From JBQTII01 sp052387905 (GTDB lineage: Bacteria > Actinomycetota > Actinomycetes > Sporichthyales > Sporichthyaceae), in contig JBQTIR010000010.1 of assembly GCA_052387905.1 (NCBI GenBank), positions 1 through 64,000 on the forward strand: DNA of 64,000 nt, written 5' to 3'. Under the pieces are notes generated by a model, which was not told the origin of the DNA, ran no database searches, and saw only the letters and a program-made list of their open reading frames with translations. Shown piece after piece: positions 31,305 through 40,287 of the stretch. Position 1 is the stretch's first letter, and each line of letters starts with the position of its first letter. Made by a program: the position numbers and the translations under genes.

Positions 31305-32108
31305 TCAGCGCAGCACCGCAAGGCTCTGGTGGTCGTCGAAGGTCAGATCGTCCGGGGCGACGGCCAGGATCTCCAGCCCGGTCAGTTGGGCCTGGCCGGT
31401 CAGGACGGTGGCGAAGGCGATGTCGGCGGCGTCGCGGCCGGTCGCGATGCGCACCAGGGAATCGCGCGGGGCCAGCCTGGTTGCGTCCCAGACCTGCCAC
31501 ACCCCGTCGATCTCGGTCTCGACCACGGCGTGCAGATCCATCGACCACAGGCCCGGGGCGTAGACCGCGGCGATCCGGGCCGGCACCTCCACCGCCCGGC
31601 ACAGCGCGGCGACGACATGGGCGAAGTCACGGCAGACGCCTTCGCCGGAGAGCAGGGTGTCCGAGGCACTGGTCGTCGGGCCGCTCGTGCCGAAGACGTA
31701 CGAGACGTGCCGCCAGACGTAGTCGCAGATCGCCCGCACCCGATCGATCGGATCGCCTTGGTCGAACCGGAGGCGGGCAAAACCGACGAGGCGGTCCGAG
31801 GGGCAATAGCGGCTCGGGCGCAACGCTTCGATCCGCTGGGCGTCGCTCACCGCCTCGGTGCCGGGGTCGCCCTCTCGGGTCAAGATGGCCTCGTAGGCGA
31901 TGCTCAGTTCGCCCGGCTCCGCGTGGAGCAGGTGCTGACGCGCCCCCGCGACACCTAGGAGTTCGGTGGCAACGAGCGCCGTGTCGTTGTTGAGGATGAG
32001 CCAGCGCTCGTCGAGTGCCATCTCATCGCGGCGGGCGACCGCCACTTGCAGGGCGAAACTGACGGGCGTGCTCACCGCGAAGGTGAGTGTGGCGCCGACC
32101 TTGCTCAT
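31305..32108 (-). CDS. Transglutaminase-like cysteine peptidase family protein
   Basis: This 267-residue protein begins at ATG 32108; an upstream extension is rejected because a TATGGT -10 box lies 6 bases before this ATG. The N-terminal beta domain (about 1-100) is followed by a transglutaminase core with C159 in GEGVCRDFAH, H193 in DLHAVVE and D208 in VWDAT, a complete triad. Bacterial members are usually proteases or amidases of unknown target. It lacks a signal peptide, so it is probably cytoplasmic. It is divergent from the aldolase gene. Confidence 0.85.
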   Translation of the reverse strand: MSKVGATLTFAVSTPVSFALQVAVARRDEMALDERWLILNNDTALVATELLGVAGARQHLLHAEPGELSIAYEAILTREGDPGTEAVSDAQRIEALRPSRYCPSDRLVGFARLRFDQGDPIDRVRAICDYVWRHVSYVFGTSGPTTSASDTLLSGEGVCRDFAHVVAALCRAVEVPARIAAVYAPGLWSMDLHAVVETEIDGVWQVWDATRLAPRDSLVRIATGRDAADIAFATVLTGQAQLTGLEILAVAPDDLTFDDHQSLAVLR

Positions 32109-32114
32109 GGGCGC

Positions 32115-32120
32115 ACCATA
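32115..32120 (-). promoter_or_regulatory. -10 box of the transglutaminase-like gene (leaderless)
   Basis: TATGGT on the minus strand ends 6 bases before the ATG at 32108. The promoter lies in the 62-base divergent spacer shared with the aldolase gene. Confidence 0.45.
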
Positions 32121-32170
32121 GAGGTCGCAGATCACGCGCCCGCACCATCGTCCTGCGTCAAGGAGTCAGC

Positions 32171-33001
32171 ATGACCGCCACTGCCCAGCAAGCCCCCACC
32201 AACGCCGCGACCCTCGGCGCCGACGGACGTGTCCTGGCGATCCCGACACCGCCGGTCTTCGACAGCGTCGAGGCCGAACGTGCGCACCGCAAGGCGAAGC
32301 TCGCAGCTGCCTTCCGGATGTTCAGCAAGGCCGGTCTGGACGAGGGCGTCGCCGGACACATCACGGTGCGAGACCCCGCAGAACCGGACACGTTCTGGGT
32401 GAACCCGTTCGGGATGCACTTCTCGCTGATCCGCAGCAGTGACCTCGTGCGGGTGAACGAGGCGGGTCAGGTGGTCGAAGGCGAGCACGCCGTCAACGGT
32501 GCGGCGGTCTGCATCCACACTGCCGTGCACGCCGCCCGTCCGGACGTAATGGCCGCGGCCCACGCGCACGGGCCGGCGGGCAAGACGTTCTCCGCTCTGG
32601 AGATGGAGATCGAACCGTTGACCCAAGACGCATGCGCGTTCTACGGCGACGTCGGCCTGCTCGATGACTACGCCGGGCTCGTGGTGGTCGCCGAGGAGGG
32701 CCAGCGGGTGGTTGCGGCCCTGGGGTCACACAAGGCGGTGATCCTGCGCAACCACGGGATGCTCACCGTCGGCGGCAGCGTCGACAGCGCCGCGTGGTGG
32801 TTTCTGACGTTGGAGCGGACCGCGGAGTGTCAGCTACAGGCCTATGCTTCGGCGGCGGGTCTGGGTGCCAAGCCCCGGTTGATCGCGTCGGACATCGCGG
32901 AGATGACGAAGGGTCAGATCGGCTACGACTACGCGGGCTGGTTCCAGTTCCAGCCGATTTGGGAGCGCATCAGCCGCGACCAGCCCGACATCTTCGACTG
33001 A
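32171..33001 (+). CDS. Class II aldolase/adducin family protein
   Basis: This 276-residue protein begins at ATG 32171 behind AAGGAG. It has the family zinc-site arrangement: GVAGHITVRDP, WVNPFG, VCIHTAVHAARPDVMAAAH-type His residues, and RNHGMLTVG with a further His. Members include fuculose-phosphate aldolases, ribulose-phosphate epimerases and decarboxylase-like enzymes, so the substrate is open. It is convergent with nei2, and a strong palindrome separates them. Confidence 0.88.
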   Translation: MTATAQQAPTNAATLGADGRVLAIPTPPVFDSVEAERAHRKAKLAAAFRMFSKAGLDEGVAGHITVRDPAEPDTFWVNPFGMHFSLIRSSDLVRVNEAGQVVEGEHAVNGAAVCIHTAVHAARPDVMAAAHAHGPAGKTFSALEMEIEPLTQDACAFYGDVGLLDDYAGLVVVAEEGQRVVAALGSHKAVILRNHGMLTVGGSVDSAAWWFLTLERTAECQLQAYASAAGLGAKPRLIASDIAEMTKGQIGYDYAGWFQFQPIWERISRDQPDIFD

Positions 33002-33018
33002 ACCAGCCCCGCAAATTT

Positions 33019-33082
33019 CATCTTCGGGCGGCGATCCGACCTATCAACGCCACGCGATAGGTCCACGCGCCGCCCGAAGATG
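33019..33082. repeat. Dispersed intergenic palindrome, family 1, copy B
   Basis: Two 27-base arms (33019-33045 and 33056-33082) match at 23 of 27 positions when inverted, around a 10-base loop. The left arm begins CATCTTCGGGCGGCG and the family end GACCTATC is present. It fills the space between convergent stops at 33001 and 33085 and could terminate transcription from both sides. It is closely related to the element at 15911-15972. Confidence 0.85.
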
Positions 33083-33084
33083 CG

Positions 33085-33876
33085 TTATGGGGGCAGGGGT
33101 TGGCAGGACGGGCACCAGTAGGAGCGCCGCTCCTGACCGAGTGGGCCGAACTCTTCCTCGCGGATCCGGGTGCCGCAGCGTCGGCAGGGCTGGCGGGCGC
33201 GCTCGAAGACCCAGTGCTGGCGGCCGCGGCGCAGGTCACCGGTGGTCGACTGCTCGGAGCGGTCGCGGTTTGCGGTGAGCAGGCGGCGGGCGCGCTCGAC
33301 GACGGCGGCCACGTCGGGCACCGCCCCGACCGGAGTGCGCGGGTGTACTCCGGACAGGAACAACGTCTCGGCGCGGTAGAGCGTGCCGATCCCGGCGAGG
33401 TTGCGTTGGTCGAGCAGCGCTTCGCCGATGCTGCGGCTGGGATCGAGGTGGATCCTGCGCAGCGCCTCGGCGGCGTCCCAGTCCGCGCCCAGCAGGTCCG
33501 GTCCCAGATGGCCGACGACGCTGTCCTCCTCGGCCGTTCGCACCAGGTCCAGCACGGGCAGCCGGTATCCGACTGCCTCCCACTCGGCGGTGCGCAGGAC
33601 CGCTCGGACCTGATGGTCGGGACCGCCGCTGCGGGCGGCGCCGGGCCGGGTCAGGTGCCAGGTCCCGTCCATCCGGAAGTGGGTGTGCAGGGTCCAGCCG
33701 TTCTCGAAGCGGAACAGCTGGTGCTTGCCGCGGGCGAGGACCTCGGCGACGGTGGCCCCGCTCAGGTCGACCGTCGCCAGTTCGGGGACGCGCAGGTCGC
33801 AGTGCACGATCTCGGAGCCCGCGAGCGCGTCGTGCAGGCGGCGGCACGCCAGATGGACGGTGTCACCCTCAGGCAC
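33085..33876 (-). CDS. nei2: Endonuclease VIII-like DNA glycosylase/AP lyase (Nei2/Fpg family)
   Basis: This 263-residue base-excision repair enzyme starts with GTG at 33876 behind AAGGAGGGA, giving the family N-terminus V-P2-E3-G-D-T, where the proline is the catalytic amine. ARGKHQLFRF holds the conserved lysine and LLDQRNLAGIGTLYRAE is the H2TH region. The C-terminal zinc finger is complete (CRRC and CPSC). The PEGDT start points to Nei rather than Fpg. It lies downstream of lhr, a DNA-repair helicase, with tandem palindromes between them. Confidence 0.92.
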   Translation of the reverse strand: MPEGDTVHLACRRLHDALAGSEIVHCDLRVPELATVDLSGATVAEVLARGKHQLFRFENGWTLHTHFRMDGTWHLTRPGAARSGGPDHQVRAVLRTAEWEAVGYRLPVLDLVRTAEEDSVVGHLGPDLLGADWDAAEALRRIHLDPSRSIGEALLDQRNLAGIGTLYRAETLFLSGVHPRTPVGAVPDVAAVVERARRLLTANRDRSEQSTTGDLRRGRQHWVFERARQPCRRCGTRIREEEFGPLGQERRSYWCPSCQPLPP

Positions 33877-33898
33877 CCGGCTCCCTCCTTTGTGCGGA

Positions 33899-34004
33899 CG
33901 TCCGAGAAAGTGGCGGCTATAGCGACCGCTTCTTCGGACGCCAGGGCCGACGAGGGTCCGAACGTCCGAAGAAGTGGCTGCTATTGCAGCCAGTCTTTCG
34001 GACG
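33899..34004. repeat. Tandem intergenic palindromes, family 2 (two copies)
   Basis: Copy 1 (33899-33940) has CGTCCGA and TCGGACG ends around GGCTATAGCGACCGC. Copy 2 (33963-34004) has 19-base arms matching at 16 of 19 positions around loop TATT, beginning CGTCCGAAGAAGTGGCTGC. They lie between the lhr stop (34016) and the nei2 start (33876), so they could end lhr transcripts or separate the two genes. Copy 1 shares GCTATAGCGAYCGCT with a palindrome at 44490-44531. Confidence 0.75.
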
Positions 34005-34015
34005 CTACCGAGTGA

Positions 34016-37000
34016 TCAGAAGGCGCGCAGGCGCAGACCGCGGGGGGTGGCCCGGAAACCGGCGGTCTCCAGAGCGGCACCGAGGGGGGAGGCCAGCACG
34101 GACTCCCCGTCGGCCTTCTCCACGGTCAGCTTGCCCAGGGCGCCCTCGCGGACCGAGAGGGCCAGCGCATCCGCGGCGGGCTGCAGCAGCGTCTCGCTGA
34201 CAGGCCAGCTCAGCAACGTCTTGCCGCCGCGCTCGACGTAGAGCACGAGCTCACCGTGCGCGAGGACCACCAGGGCACCGGCCTTGCGCCCCGGGCGGTG
34301 CCCGCCCGCCTCCGGCCCGCGGCTCGGCCAGGCCAGGGCGCCGCCGTAGGGGTTCGCCGGGTCGGTGGCGGCCAGCACCAGCGCTGCGGTAGCGGCATCC
34401 TTGCCGCGGCGGTGCCCGTCCGGCGGGCTGGCGCGCAGGCGGTCGACGGCTCCGGGCAGCGCGAATTGCGCCGCGCCAAGCCCCTCGACGAAGTACCCGC
34501 GCCGGCAGCGCCCGGCCTGCTCGTAGGCGGCCAGGACCCGGTAGGCCGCGGCGAATCCGCCCGGGGTGCGTTCGGCGACCACGGCACCGCGGGTGAGGAT
34601 GCCGTGGCGTTCCAGCAGGGCCTCGGCGCCAGCTTGGGCCTTGCGGGTCGGGTCGGCGCTGCGCTCGGGCAGGAGCGACCACCGGCCGGCCACCGTCGGC
34701 GGCCCGGCACGTAGGGCTGACGTTGGCCGCCCCGCTGACCCCCGGCGCAGAGACGCCCCATCGAGTGCCGGGCGCCGGTGTTCCTCGCTTCGCTCGTCAA
34801 CAGGCTCAATCGGCTCGGCAGCTCGAGCGAAAAGCGTGCTCGGCTGCTCTCGCCTCAATCGCCTGTAGTGGGCGCGCGGGGTGGCAGCGCGGGCTTTGTG
34901 CGCACCGCCCCCGCCGAGCAGGGACCGCAGCGGCGCGAGGGTGTCATTGGTCAACCAGCCGGCCCAGACCAGGTCCCAGAGCGCGGCAGCCACCGTCGCG
35001 TCGTTCGGCTCGCTCTGCACCGCGGCGCTCGCCCGCTCAGCCAGCGCCCGGAAGAACAGGGCCCGGGAATCGGCCAGGGCCTCGATCAACGCCGTATGCA
35101 GGGGTGTACTCGCCGTCTCCGGGTCCAGGTCGGGAAGGAGCAGGTCGGCGGATTCCGGCAGGTGCAGCGATACCCAGCCATCGTCGCCGGGCAGCGAACC
35201 GTGCCCGGACCAGAGCACCTCCCCGGCCGTCGTCAGCTCGTCGAGCAACGCCGGGGTGTAGCCGATCACGCGGGCAGGCAGAATCAGCCGCTCCAGCGCC
35301 GAGGCGGGGACCGCTGCGCCCTGCAGTTGTTCGACGACGCGCAGGACCCCGTCGACCCCGCGTACTGCGTCGGTGCCGACGTGTTGCCACGCAGGCAGGA
35401 AGCGCGCGAGCGCGGCCGGCTCGACGGGCTCAATCTCCTTGCGCAGCCGGGCGATCGACAGGCGCCGAAGCCGACGCAGCACCTCGGCGTCGCACCACTC
35501 GGTGCCCGAACCGCCGGGGCGGAACTCGCCTTCGACGATGCGCCCGCTCGCGGCCAGGCGGGCCAGCGCCTGGCGTGCGACGGCGACGCCGATGCCGAAG
35601 CGCTCAGCGACGGCCGCTGCGGCGAACGGTCCGTGGGTGCGGGCGAAGCGCGCGATCAGGTCCCCGAGCGGGTCCTTGACTCCTTCGGTGAACGCCACCG
35701 GCACGCCCACCGGCAGCGCGGCGCCCAGGGCATCGCGCAATCGGCCGGCGTCCTCGATCGCCGCCCAGTGCTCGGCGCCGGCGATGCGGACCCGGATCAC
35801 CCGTCGCGAGGCCTCCAGCTCGACCAGCCAGTGCGGATCCGCGCCACGGTCGACGGCTTCGTCGGTCGTGACCGGGCCGAGCAGCCGCACCAGGTCGGCG
35901 ACGCCCTCGAGATCGCGGACCTTGCGGTCCGGTGCCAGTCGCTGCAGTTCGGCTTCGACGCTCTCGACCGCGCCGAGGTCGAGCAGTTCGCGCAGGTCGG
36001 CCTGGCCGAGTAGTTCGGCGAGCAACGTCGAGTCCAGGGCGAGCGCCGCAGCACGCCGCTCGGCGAGCGGGGAATCGCCCTCGTACATGAACGCCGCGAC
36101 GTAGCCGAACAGCAGCGAGCGTGCGAACGGAGACGGTGCGGACGTCTCGACCTCGACGACGCGCACGCGCGCGCTCTCGATGTCGGTCATCAGCTCGATG
36201 AGCCCGGGCACGTCGAAGACGTCCTGCAGGCACTCGCGCATGGTCTCCAGCAGGATCGGGAACGAGGCGTACTGCGCCGCGACGGTGAGCAGCTGCGCCG
36301 AGCGCTGACGTTGCTGCCAGAGCGGCGAGCGCTTGCCCGGATCCCGGCGCGGGAGCAGCAGCGCACGCGCGGCGCACTCCCGGAAGCGGGAGGAGAACAG
36401 CGCGGAACCGCCGACCTCGGCGGTGACCAGGGCGTCGACCTCGGCCGGGTCCAGGGTCAGCGGCAGTACGTTCGTGGACCCCAGATCATCGATGTCCGGC
36501 AGCCGCAGGACGATCCCGTCATCGGCGTGCATCGCCTGGACATCGACGCCGAACCGCTCCCGCAATCGGGCGGCAACAGCGAGCGCCCACGGGGCATGCA
36601 CCTGGGCACCGAAGGGGGAGTGGACCACCAGACGCCAGTCACCGAGCTCGTCGCGGAAGCGCTCGATCACGATGGTGCGGTCGTCGGGGACATGCGTGGT
36701 GGCTGCGCGCTGCTCGGCCAGGTACAGCAGCAGGTTGTCCGCGGCCCAGGTGTCCAGCCCGGCCGCAGCGAGGCGGGCGTGCGCCGCGGCGTCGTCGAGG
36801 CGGGCGAGCTCGCGCAGGAAGGCCCCGACCGCGCGGCCGAGTTCGAGTGGCCGCCCGATCGAGTCGCCCTTCCAGAACGGCAGCCGGCCGGGCTGCCCGG
36901 GCGCGGGGGAGACCAGCACCTTGTCATGAGTGATGTCTTCGATGCGCCAGCTGGAGCTGCCCAGGGTGAACACGTCGGACACGCGGGACTCGTAGACCAT

Positions 37001-38704
37001 CTCCTCGTCGAGTTCACCGACGCGGGACTGCTTCTCGCCGACGAGAAAAACCCCGAACATCCCACGGTCGGGAATCGTGCCGCCGCTGGTGACCGCGAGG
37101 CGCTGCGCACCCGGACGCCCGGACAGGATCCCGGTGACGCGGTCCCAGACCAGGCGCGGGCGCAGTTCGGCGAACTCATCGGAGGGGTAACGCCCGGACA
37201 ACATGTCGAGCACGGCCTCCAGGGAACTCTGCGGCAACGCAGCGAACGGCGCCGCGCGCCGCAGCAGGTCGGCCAGATCGTCGACGTTCCAATCATCGAG
37301 CGCCACCATCGACACGATGTGCTGCGCAAGCACGTCGAGCGGGTTGCGCGGGATCCGGATCGCTTCGATCTGACCCGCCGTCATGCGCTCGGCGACCACC
37401 GCCGTCTGCACGAGATCACCGCGGTGCTTGGGGAACACGATGCCGCGACTGATGGCGCCGACCTGGTGCCCGGCGCGCCCTACCCGCTGCAGTCCGCTGG
37501 CGACCGAGGGCGGGGACTCGACCTGGACGACGAGGTCGACGGCGCCCATATCGATGCCCAGCTCGAGGCTGGAGGTCGCGACCACCGCCCGGAGGCGGCC
37601 GGTCTTGAGCTCGTCCTCGATAATCGCGCGCTGTTCCTTGGACACCGAGCCGTGGTGGGCGCGGGCCAGCACCTGCTCAATTCCGCGGGAGGCGTCACTC
37701 GCGCCCATCAGCTGGGCCGGAGGCTTTTGTGCCCCCGGCGGCGGGAGGGTTTCCCCGGTTTGCAGCTCGTGCTCGACCTCGTTCAGCCGTTGGGTCAACC
37801 GTTCCGCCAGGCGCCGCGAGTTCGCGAACACGATCGTCGAACGGTGTCCGGATATCAGCGCGTGGATGCGTTCCTCGACGTGCGGCCAGATCGAGGTGCG
37901 GGGTTCGGAGCCGGCTGCCGAACCGGAGAACTCACCGGTCGGCTGCCCCAGCTCGCGCATGTCCTCCACCGGCACGACCACGGCGATGTCGAAGATCTTC
38001 TCAGCCGGCGGGTTCACGACCTCGACGTCGGCGGCGCCGCCGAGGAAGCGCGCGACCTCGTCCACCGGCCGCACCGTCGCGGATAGTCCGATGCGCTGAG
38101 CGGGACGGTCCAGCAGTGCGTCCAGGCGCTCCAGGGAAAGCGCCAGGTGCGCGCCCCGCTTGGTCGCGGCGACGGCGTGAACCTCGTCGATGATCACGGT
38201 CTCGACCCCGACGAGGGATTCGCGGGCCCGGGAGGTCAGCAGCAGGAACAGCGACTCCGGTGTGGTGATCAGGATGTCCGGTGGGCGCGTGGCGAAGCGG
38301 CGTCGATCCTCGGCCGGGGTGTCCCCGGTCCGCATCCCGACCTCGACGCTCGGTTCGGGCAGCCCGAGTCGGCGGGCGGCCTGGGAGATCCCGGCCAGCG
38401 GGGAACGCAGGTTGCGTTCGACGTCGACCGCGAGCGCCTTGAGCGGGGAGATGTACAGCACCCGGCAGCGGCGCTCGCGCTCCGCCGGCCGCGGGGTCGA
38501 GGTCAGTGCGTCCAGGGCGGCGAGGAAGGCCGCGAGGGTCTTGCCGGACCCGGTCGGGGCGACGACGAGAGCATGGCGACCCTGCGCGATCGCGGCCCAA
38601 GCGCCGACCTGGGCCGGTGTGGGCGCGGCGAAGGCGCTGGTGAACCAGTCCCGGGTGGCCGGGGCAAAGCCGGCAAGCGGGTCCGAGGGGCGGGCGCGGG
38701 CCAT
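34016..38704 (-). CDS. lhr: Lhr-type ATP-dependent helicase
   Basis: This 1562-residue superfamily 2 helicase, the length of actinobacterial Lhr, is linked to DNA repair and translocates 3'-5' on single-stranded DNA. Motif I is GSGKT (52-56), the DEVH box is D173-E-V-H176, GLSAT is motif III, and QRVGRAGHQVGA is motif VI. An Lhr-specific winged-helix and C-terminal beta-barrel region follow. The last 500 residues include a less conserved R/A-rich stretch near 1345-1375. The adjacent nei2 glycosylase makes a DNA-repair neighbourhood. Confidence 0.95.
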   Translation of the reverse strand: MARARPSDPLAGFAPATRDWFTSAFAAPTPAQVGAWAAIAQGRHALVVAPTGSGKTLAAFLAALDALTSTPRPAERERRCRVLYISPLKALAVDVERNLRSPLAGISQAARRLGLPEPSVEVGMRTGDTPAEDRRRFATRPPDILITTPESLFLLLTSRARESLVGVETVIIDEVHAVAATKRGAHLALSLERLDALLDRPAQRIGLSATVRPVDEVARFLGGAADVEVVNPPAEKIFDIAVVVPVEDMRELGQPTGEFSGSAAGSEPRTSIWPHVEERIHALISGHRSTIVFANSRRLAERLTQRLNEVEHELQTGETLPPPGAQKPPAQLMGASDASRGIEQVLARAHHGSVSKEQRAIIEDELKTGRLRAVVATSSLELGIDMGAVDLVVQVESPPSVASGLQRVGRAGHQVGAISRGIVFPKHRGDLVQTAVVAERMTAGQIEAIRIPRNPLDVLAQHIVSMVALDDWNVDDLADLLRRAAPFAALPQSSLEAVLDMLSGRYPSDEFAELRPRLVWDRVTGILSGRPGAQRLAVTSGGTIPDRGMFGVFLVGEKQSRVGELDEEMVYESRVSDVFTLGSSSWRIEDITHDKVLVSPAPGQPGRLPFWKGDSIGRPLELGRAVGAFLRELARLDDAAAHARLAAAGLDTWAADNLLLYLAEQRAATTHVPDDRTIVIERFRDELGDWRLVVHSPFGAQVHAPWALAVAARLRERFGVDVQAMHADDGIVLRLPDIDDLGSTNVLPLTLDPAEVDALVTAEVGGSALFSSRFRECAARALLLPRRDPGKRSPLWQQRQRSAQLLTVAAQYASFPILLETMRECLQDVFDVPGLIELMTDIESARVRVVEVETSAPSPFARSLLFGYVAAFMYEGDSPLAERRAAALALDSTLLAELLGQADLRELLDLGAVESVEAELQRLAPDRKVRDLEGVADLVRLLGPVTTDEAVDRGADPHWLVELEASRRVIRVRIAGAEHWAAIEDAGRLRDALGAALPVGVPVAFTEGVKDPLGDLIARFARTHGPFAAAAVAERFGIGVAVARQALARLAASGRIVEGEFRPGGSGTEWCDAEVLRRLRRLSIARLRKEIEPVEPAALARFLPAWQHVGTDAVRGVDGVLRVVEQLQGAAVPASALERLILPARVIGYTPALLDELTTAGEVLWSGHGSLPGDDGWVSLHLPESADLLLPDLDPETASTPLHTALIEALADSRALFFRALAERASAAVQSEPNDATVAAALWDLVWAGWLTNDTLAPLRSLLGGGGAHKARAATPRAHYRRLRREQPSTLFARAAEPIEPVDERSEEHRRPALDGASLRRGSAGRPTSALRAGPPTVAGRWSLLPERSADPTRKAQAGAEALLERHGILTRGAVVAERTPGGFAAAYRVLAAYEQAGRCRRGYFVEGLGAAQFALPGAVDRLRASPPDGHRRGKDAATAALVLAATDPANPYGGALAWPSRGPEAGGHRPGRKAGALVVLAHGELVLYVERGGKTLLSWPVSETLLQPAADALALSVREGALGKLTVEKADGESVLASPLGAALETAGFRATPRGLRLRAF

Positions 38705-38747
38705 GGCGTCATCCTGCCTCGAGCCACCGACAACTGCTGATGCGCTA

Positions 38748-38765
38748 CCGGATCCCGGGATCCGG
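38748..38765. repeat. Perfect 18-base palindrome upstream of lhr
   Basis: CCGGATCCCGGGATCCGG is its own reverse complement. It lies in the 82 bases between the SRPBCC gene stop and the lhr start. It could be an operator, or one arm of a hairpin terminating the upstream gene. Confidence 0.6.
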
Positions 38766-38786
38766 ATTGCCGGGGATGCGAAGGAT

Positions 38787-39269
38787 TCAGGCCTGGGCGC
38801 GCAGGGTGCGCTCCAGGATCCCCAGGGTCGCCTTCAGGTTCAGCTCGGACAAGATCGGGAAGATGTTCTTGGCCCGCCACTCGGGGTGGATGTGGGTCCA
38901 GTCGTAGTACGACGTCACCAGGGTGCCCGGGCCGTCGGGGGTATCGGTGGGCGTCAGCCGGTATCCGAAGGTGTGCCCGACCGGGGGGCGGACCTGGCCC
39001 AGGATCTTCCAGGCGATCTCGCGGTCCTGGGTGAAGGCCGTGATGGTCACGGTGACGTCGTAGCGGCCCAGCGGAAAGTCGCCCAGGGACTCGCGGTCCA
39101 TGTGGATCACGAAACTGTCCCCGACGGCCGCCGCCGGCTCTCCGCTGAAGCCCTGGAGCATGCCGGAGCTGTCGATCGCCACGTGACCGGCCGGATCGCA
39201 GAGCAGGCGAAAGACCGTCCCCGCCTCGAACGGGACCGGCCGGGACACCTCGAGTCGATCGCTCGTCAT
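38787..39269 (-). CDS. SRPBCC/START-like ligand-binding protein
   Basis: This 160-residue protein has the helix-grip fold pattern: LEVSRPVPFEAGTVFRLLCDP at the start, FRLTP/YRLTPTD strands in the middle and a long C-terminal helix (LSELNLKATLGILERTLRAQ). Members bind hydrophobic ligands or act as polyketide cyclase-like enzymes. ATG 39269 is preferred to 39278 because GCGAGG is then at proper spacing. It is divergent from the ABC exporter genes; no function can be assigned. Confidence 0.75.
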   Translation of the reverse strand: MTSDRLEVSRPVPFEAGTVFRLLCDPAGHVAIDSSGMLQGFSGEPAAAVGDSFVIHMDRESLGDFPLGRYDVTVTITAFTQDREIAWKILGQVRPPVGHTFGYRLTPTDTPDGPGTLVTSYYDWTHIHPEWRAKNIFPILSELNLKATLGILERTLRAQA

Positions 39270-39324
39270 GCCCGGCATCCTCGCATCGGGCACTAACCGA
39301 GGGCGAGAAGGCGGTGGGCGCAGG

Positions 39325-39330
39325 TACCGT
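39325..39330 (+). promoter_or_regulatory. -10 box of the ABC exporter operon (leaderless)
   Basis: TACCGT ends 8 bases before the ATG at 39339, and no ribosome-binding site lies between. Confidence 0.4.
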
Positions 39331-39338
39331 CGGCTCAC

Positions 39339-40286
39339 ATGTGCGCCGATCCTGTCCTGGTCCATGCCCGGGGCCTGGTCAAGCGCTTCGGTAAGGACGC
39401 AGCCACCGCACGGACCGCGGTGGACGGGATCGACGTCGACGTGCACGCCGGGGAGGCGTTCGCCTTCCTCGGTCCCAACGGGGCGGGCAAGAGTTCGACG
39501 ATGCGGATGATCGGGTGCGTGTCCCCGGTCAGTGCCGGGACGCTGCGTGTGCTCGGGATGGACCCGCACACCCACGGCCCGGCGATCCGGGCCCGGATCG
39601 GGGTCGTCCCGCAGGAGGACAGCCTCGACGCGGAGCTCACCGTGCGGGAGAACCTGCTGATCTACGGGCGCTACTTCGGGATGTCCTGGAAAGGGTGCCG
39701 CGCCAGGGCCGATGAGCTGCTCGACTTCGTCCAGCTCGGCGACCGTGCCGGTGCCCGGGTCGACACGCTGTCGGGTGGCATGAAGCGCCGGCTGACGATC
39801 GCCCGGTCGCTGGTGAACTCCCCGGATCTGTTGCTGCTCGACGAGCCGACGACCGGGCTCGATCCGCAGGCCCGGCACGTCGTCTGGGAGCGGCTCTTCC
39901 AGCTCCGGCGCCAGGGCGTGACCCTGGTTCTGACGACCCATTACATGGATGAGGCCGAACAGCTCTGCGACCGCCTCGTGGTGATGGACGGTGGCCGGAT
40001 CGCGGCGATGGGATCGCCGCGCGAGCTGATCGCCGCGCACTGCACCCGGGAGGTCGTGGAGGTGCGCTTCACCGACCGTACGTCGCAGGTCGGCGCCGAG
40101 GCCTTGGCGGGGGTGCCGGCCCGGATCGAGGTTCTGCCCGACCGGGTGCTGCTGTACTCCGCAGACGGTGACGAGACCGCGTCGGCCATCGCACACTGCG
40201 GCGTTCCCACGGCGTCGGTGCTGGTACGGCGCGGCTCACTGGAGGACGTCTTCCTGGCGTTGACCGGCCGGACGTTGGTGGACTGA
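39339..40286 (+). CDS. DrrA-like ABC exporter ATP-binding protein
   Basis: This 315-residue ATPase has Walker A GPNGAGKSS (K51), signature LSGGMKRRL near 145 and Walker B LLLLDEPTTGLDP near 165. A long C-terminal domain (about 225-315) is typical of daunorubicin-resistance-type exporters. It works with the two permeases encoded directly downstream. A TACCGT -10 (39325-39330) ends 8 bases before the ATG, so the operon is probably leaderless. Whether it exports a drug, lipid or native metabolite is unknown. Confidence 0.9.
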   Translation: MCADPVLVHARGLVKRFGKDAATARTAVDGIDVDVHAGEAFAFLGPNGAGKSSTMRMIGCVSPVSAGTLRVLGMDPHTHGPAIRARIGVVPQEDSLDAELTVRENLLIYGRYFGMSWKGCRARADELLDFVQLGDRAGARVDTLSGGMKRRLTIARSLVNSPDLLLLDEPTTGLDPQARHVVWERLFQLRRQGVTLVLTTHYMDEAEQLCDRLVVMDGGRIAAMGSPRELIAAHCTREVVEVRFTDRTSQVGAEALAGVPARIEVLPDRVLLYSADGDETASAIAHCGVPTASVLVRRGSLEDVFLALTGRTLVD

Positions 40287-40287
40287 G

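Noticed and set aside
36311..38086. 591-codon plus-strand frame opposite lhr
   Set aside because: It is an antisense shadow; lhr motifs are complete on the minus strand.
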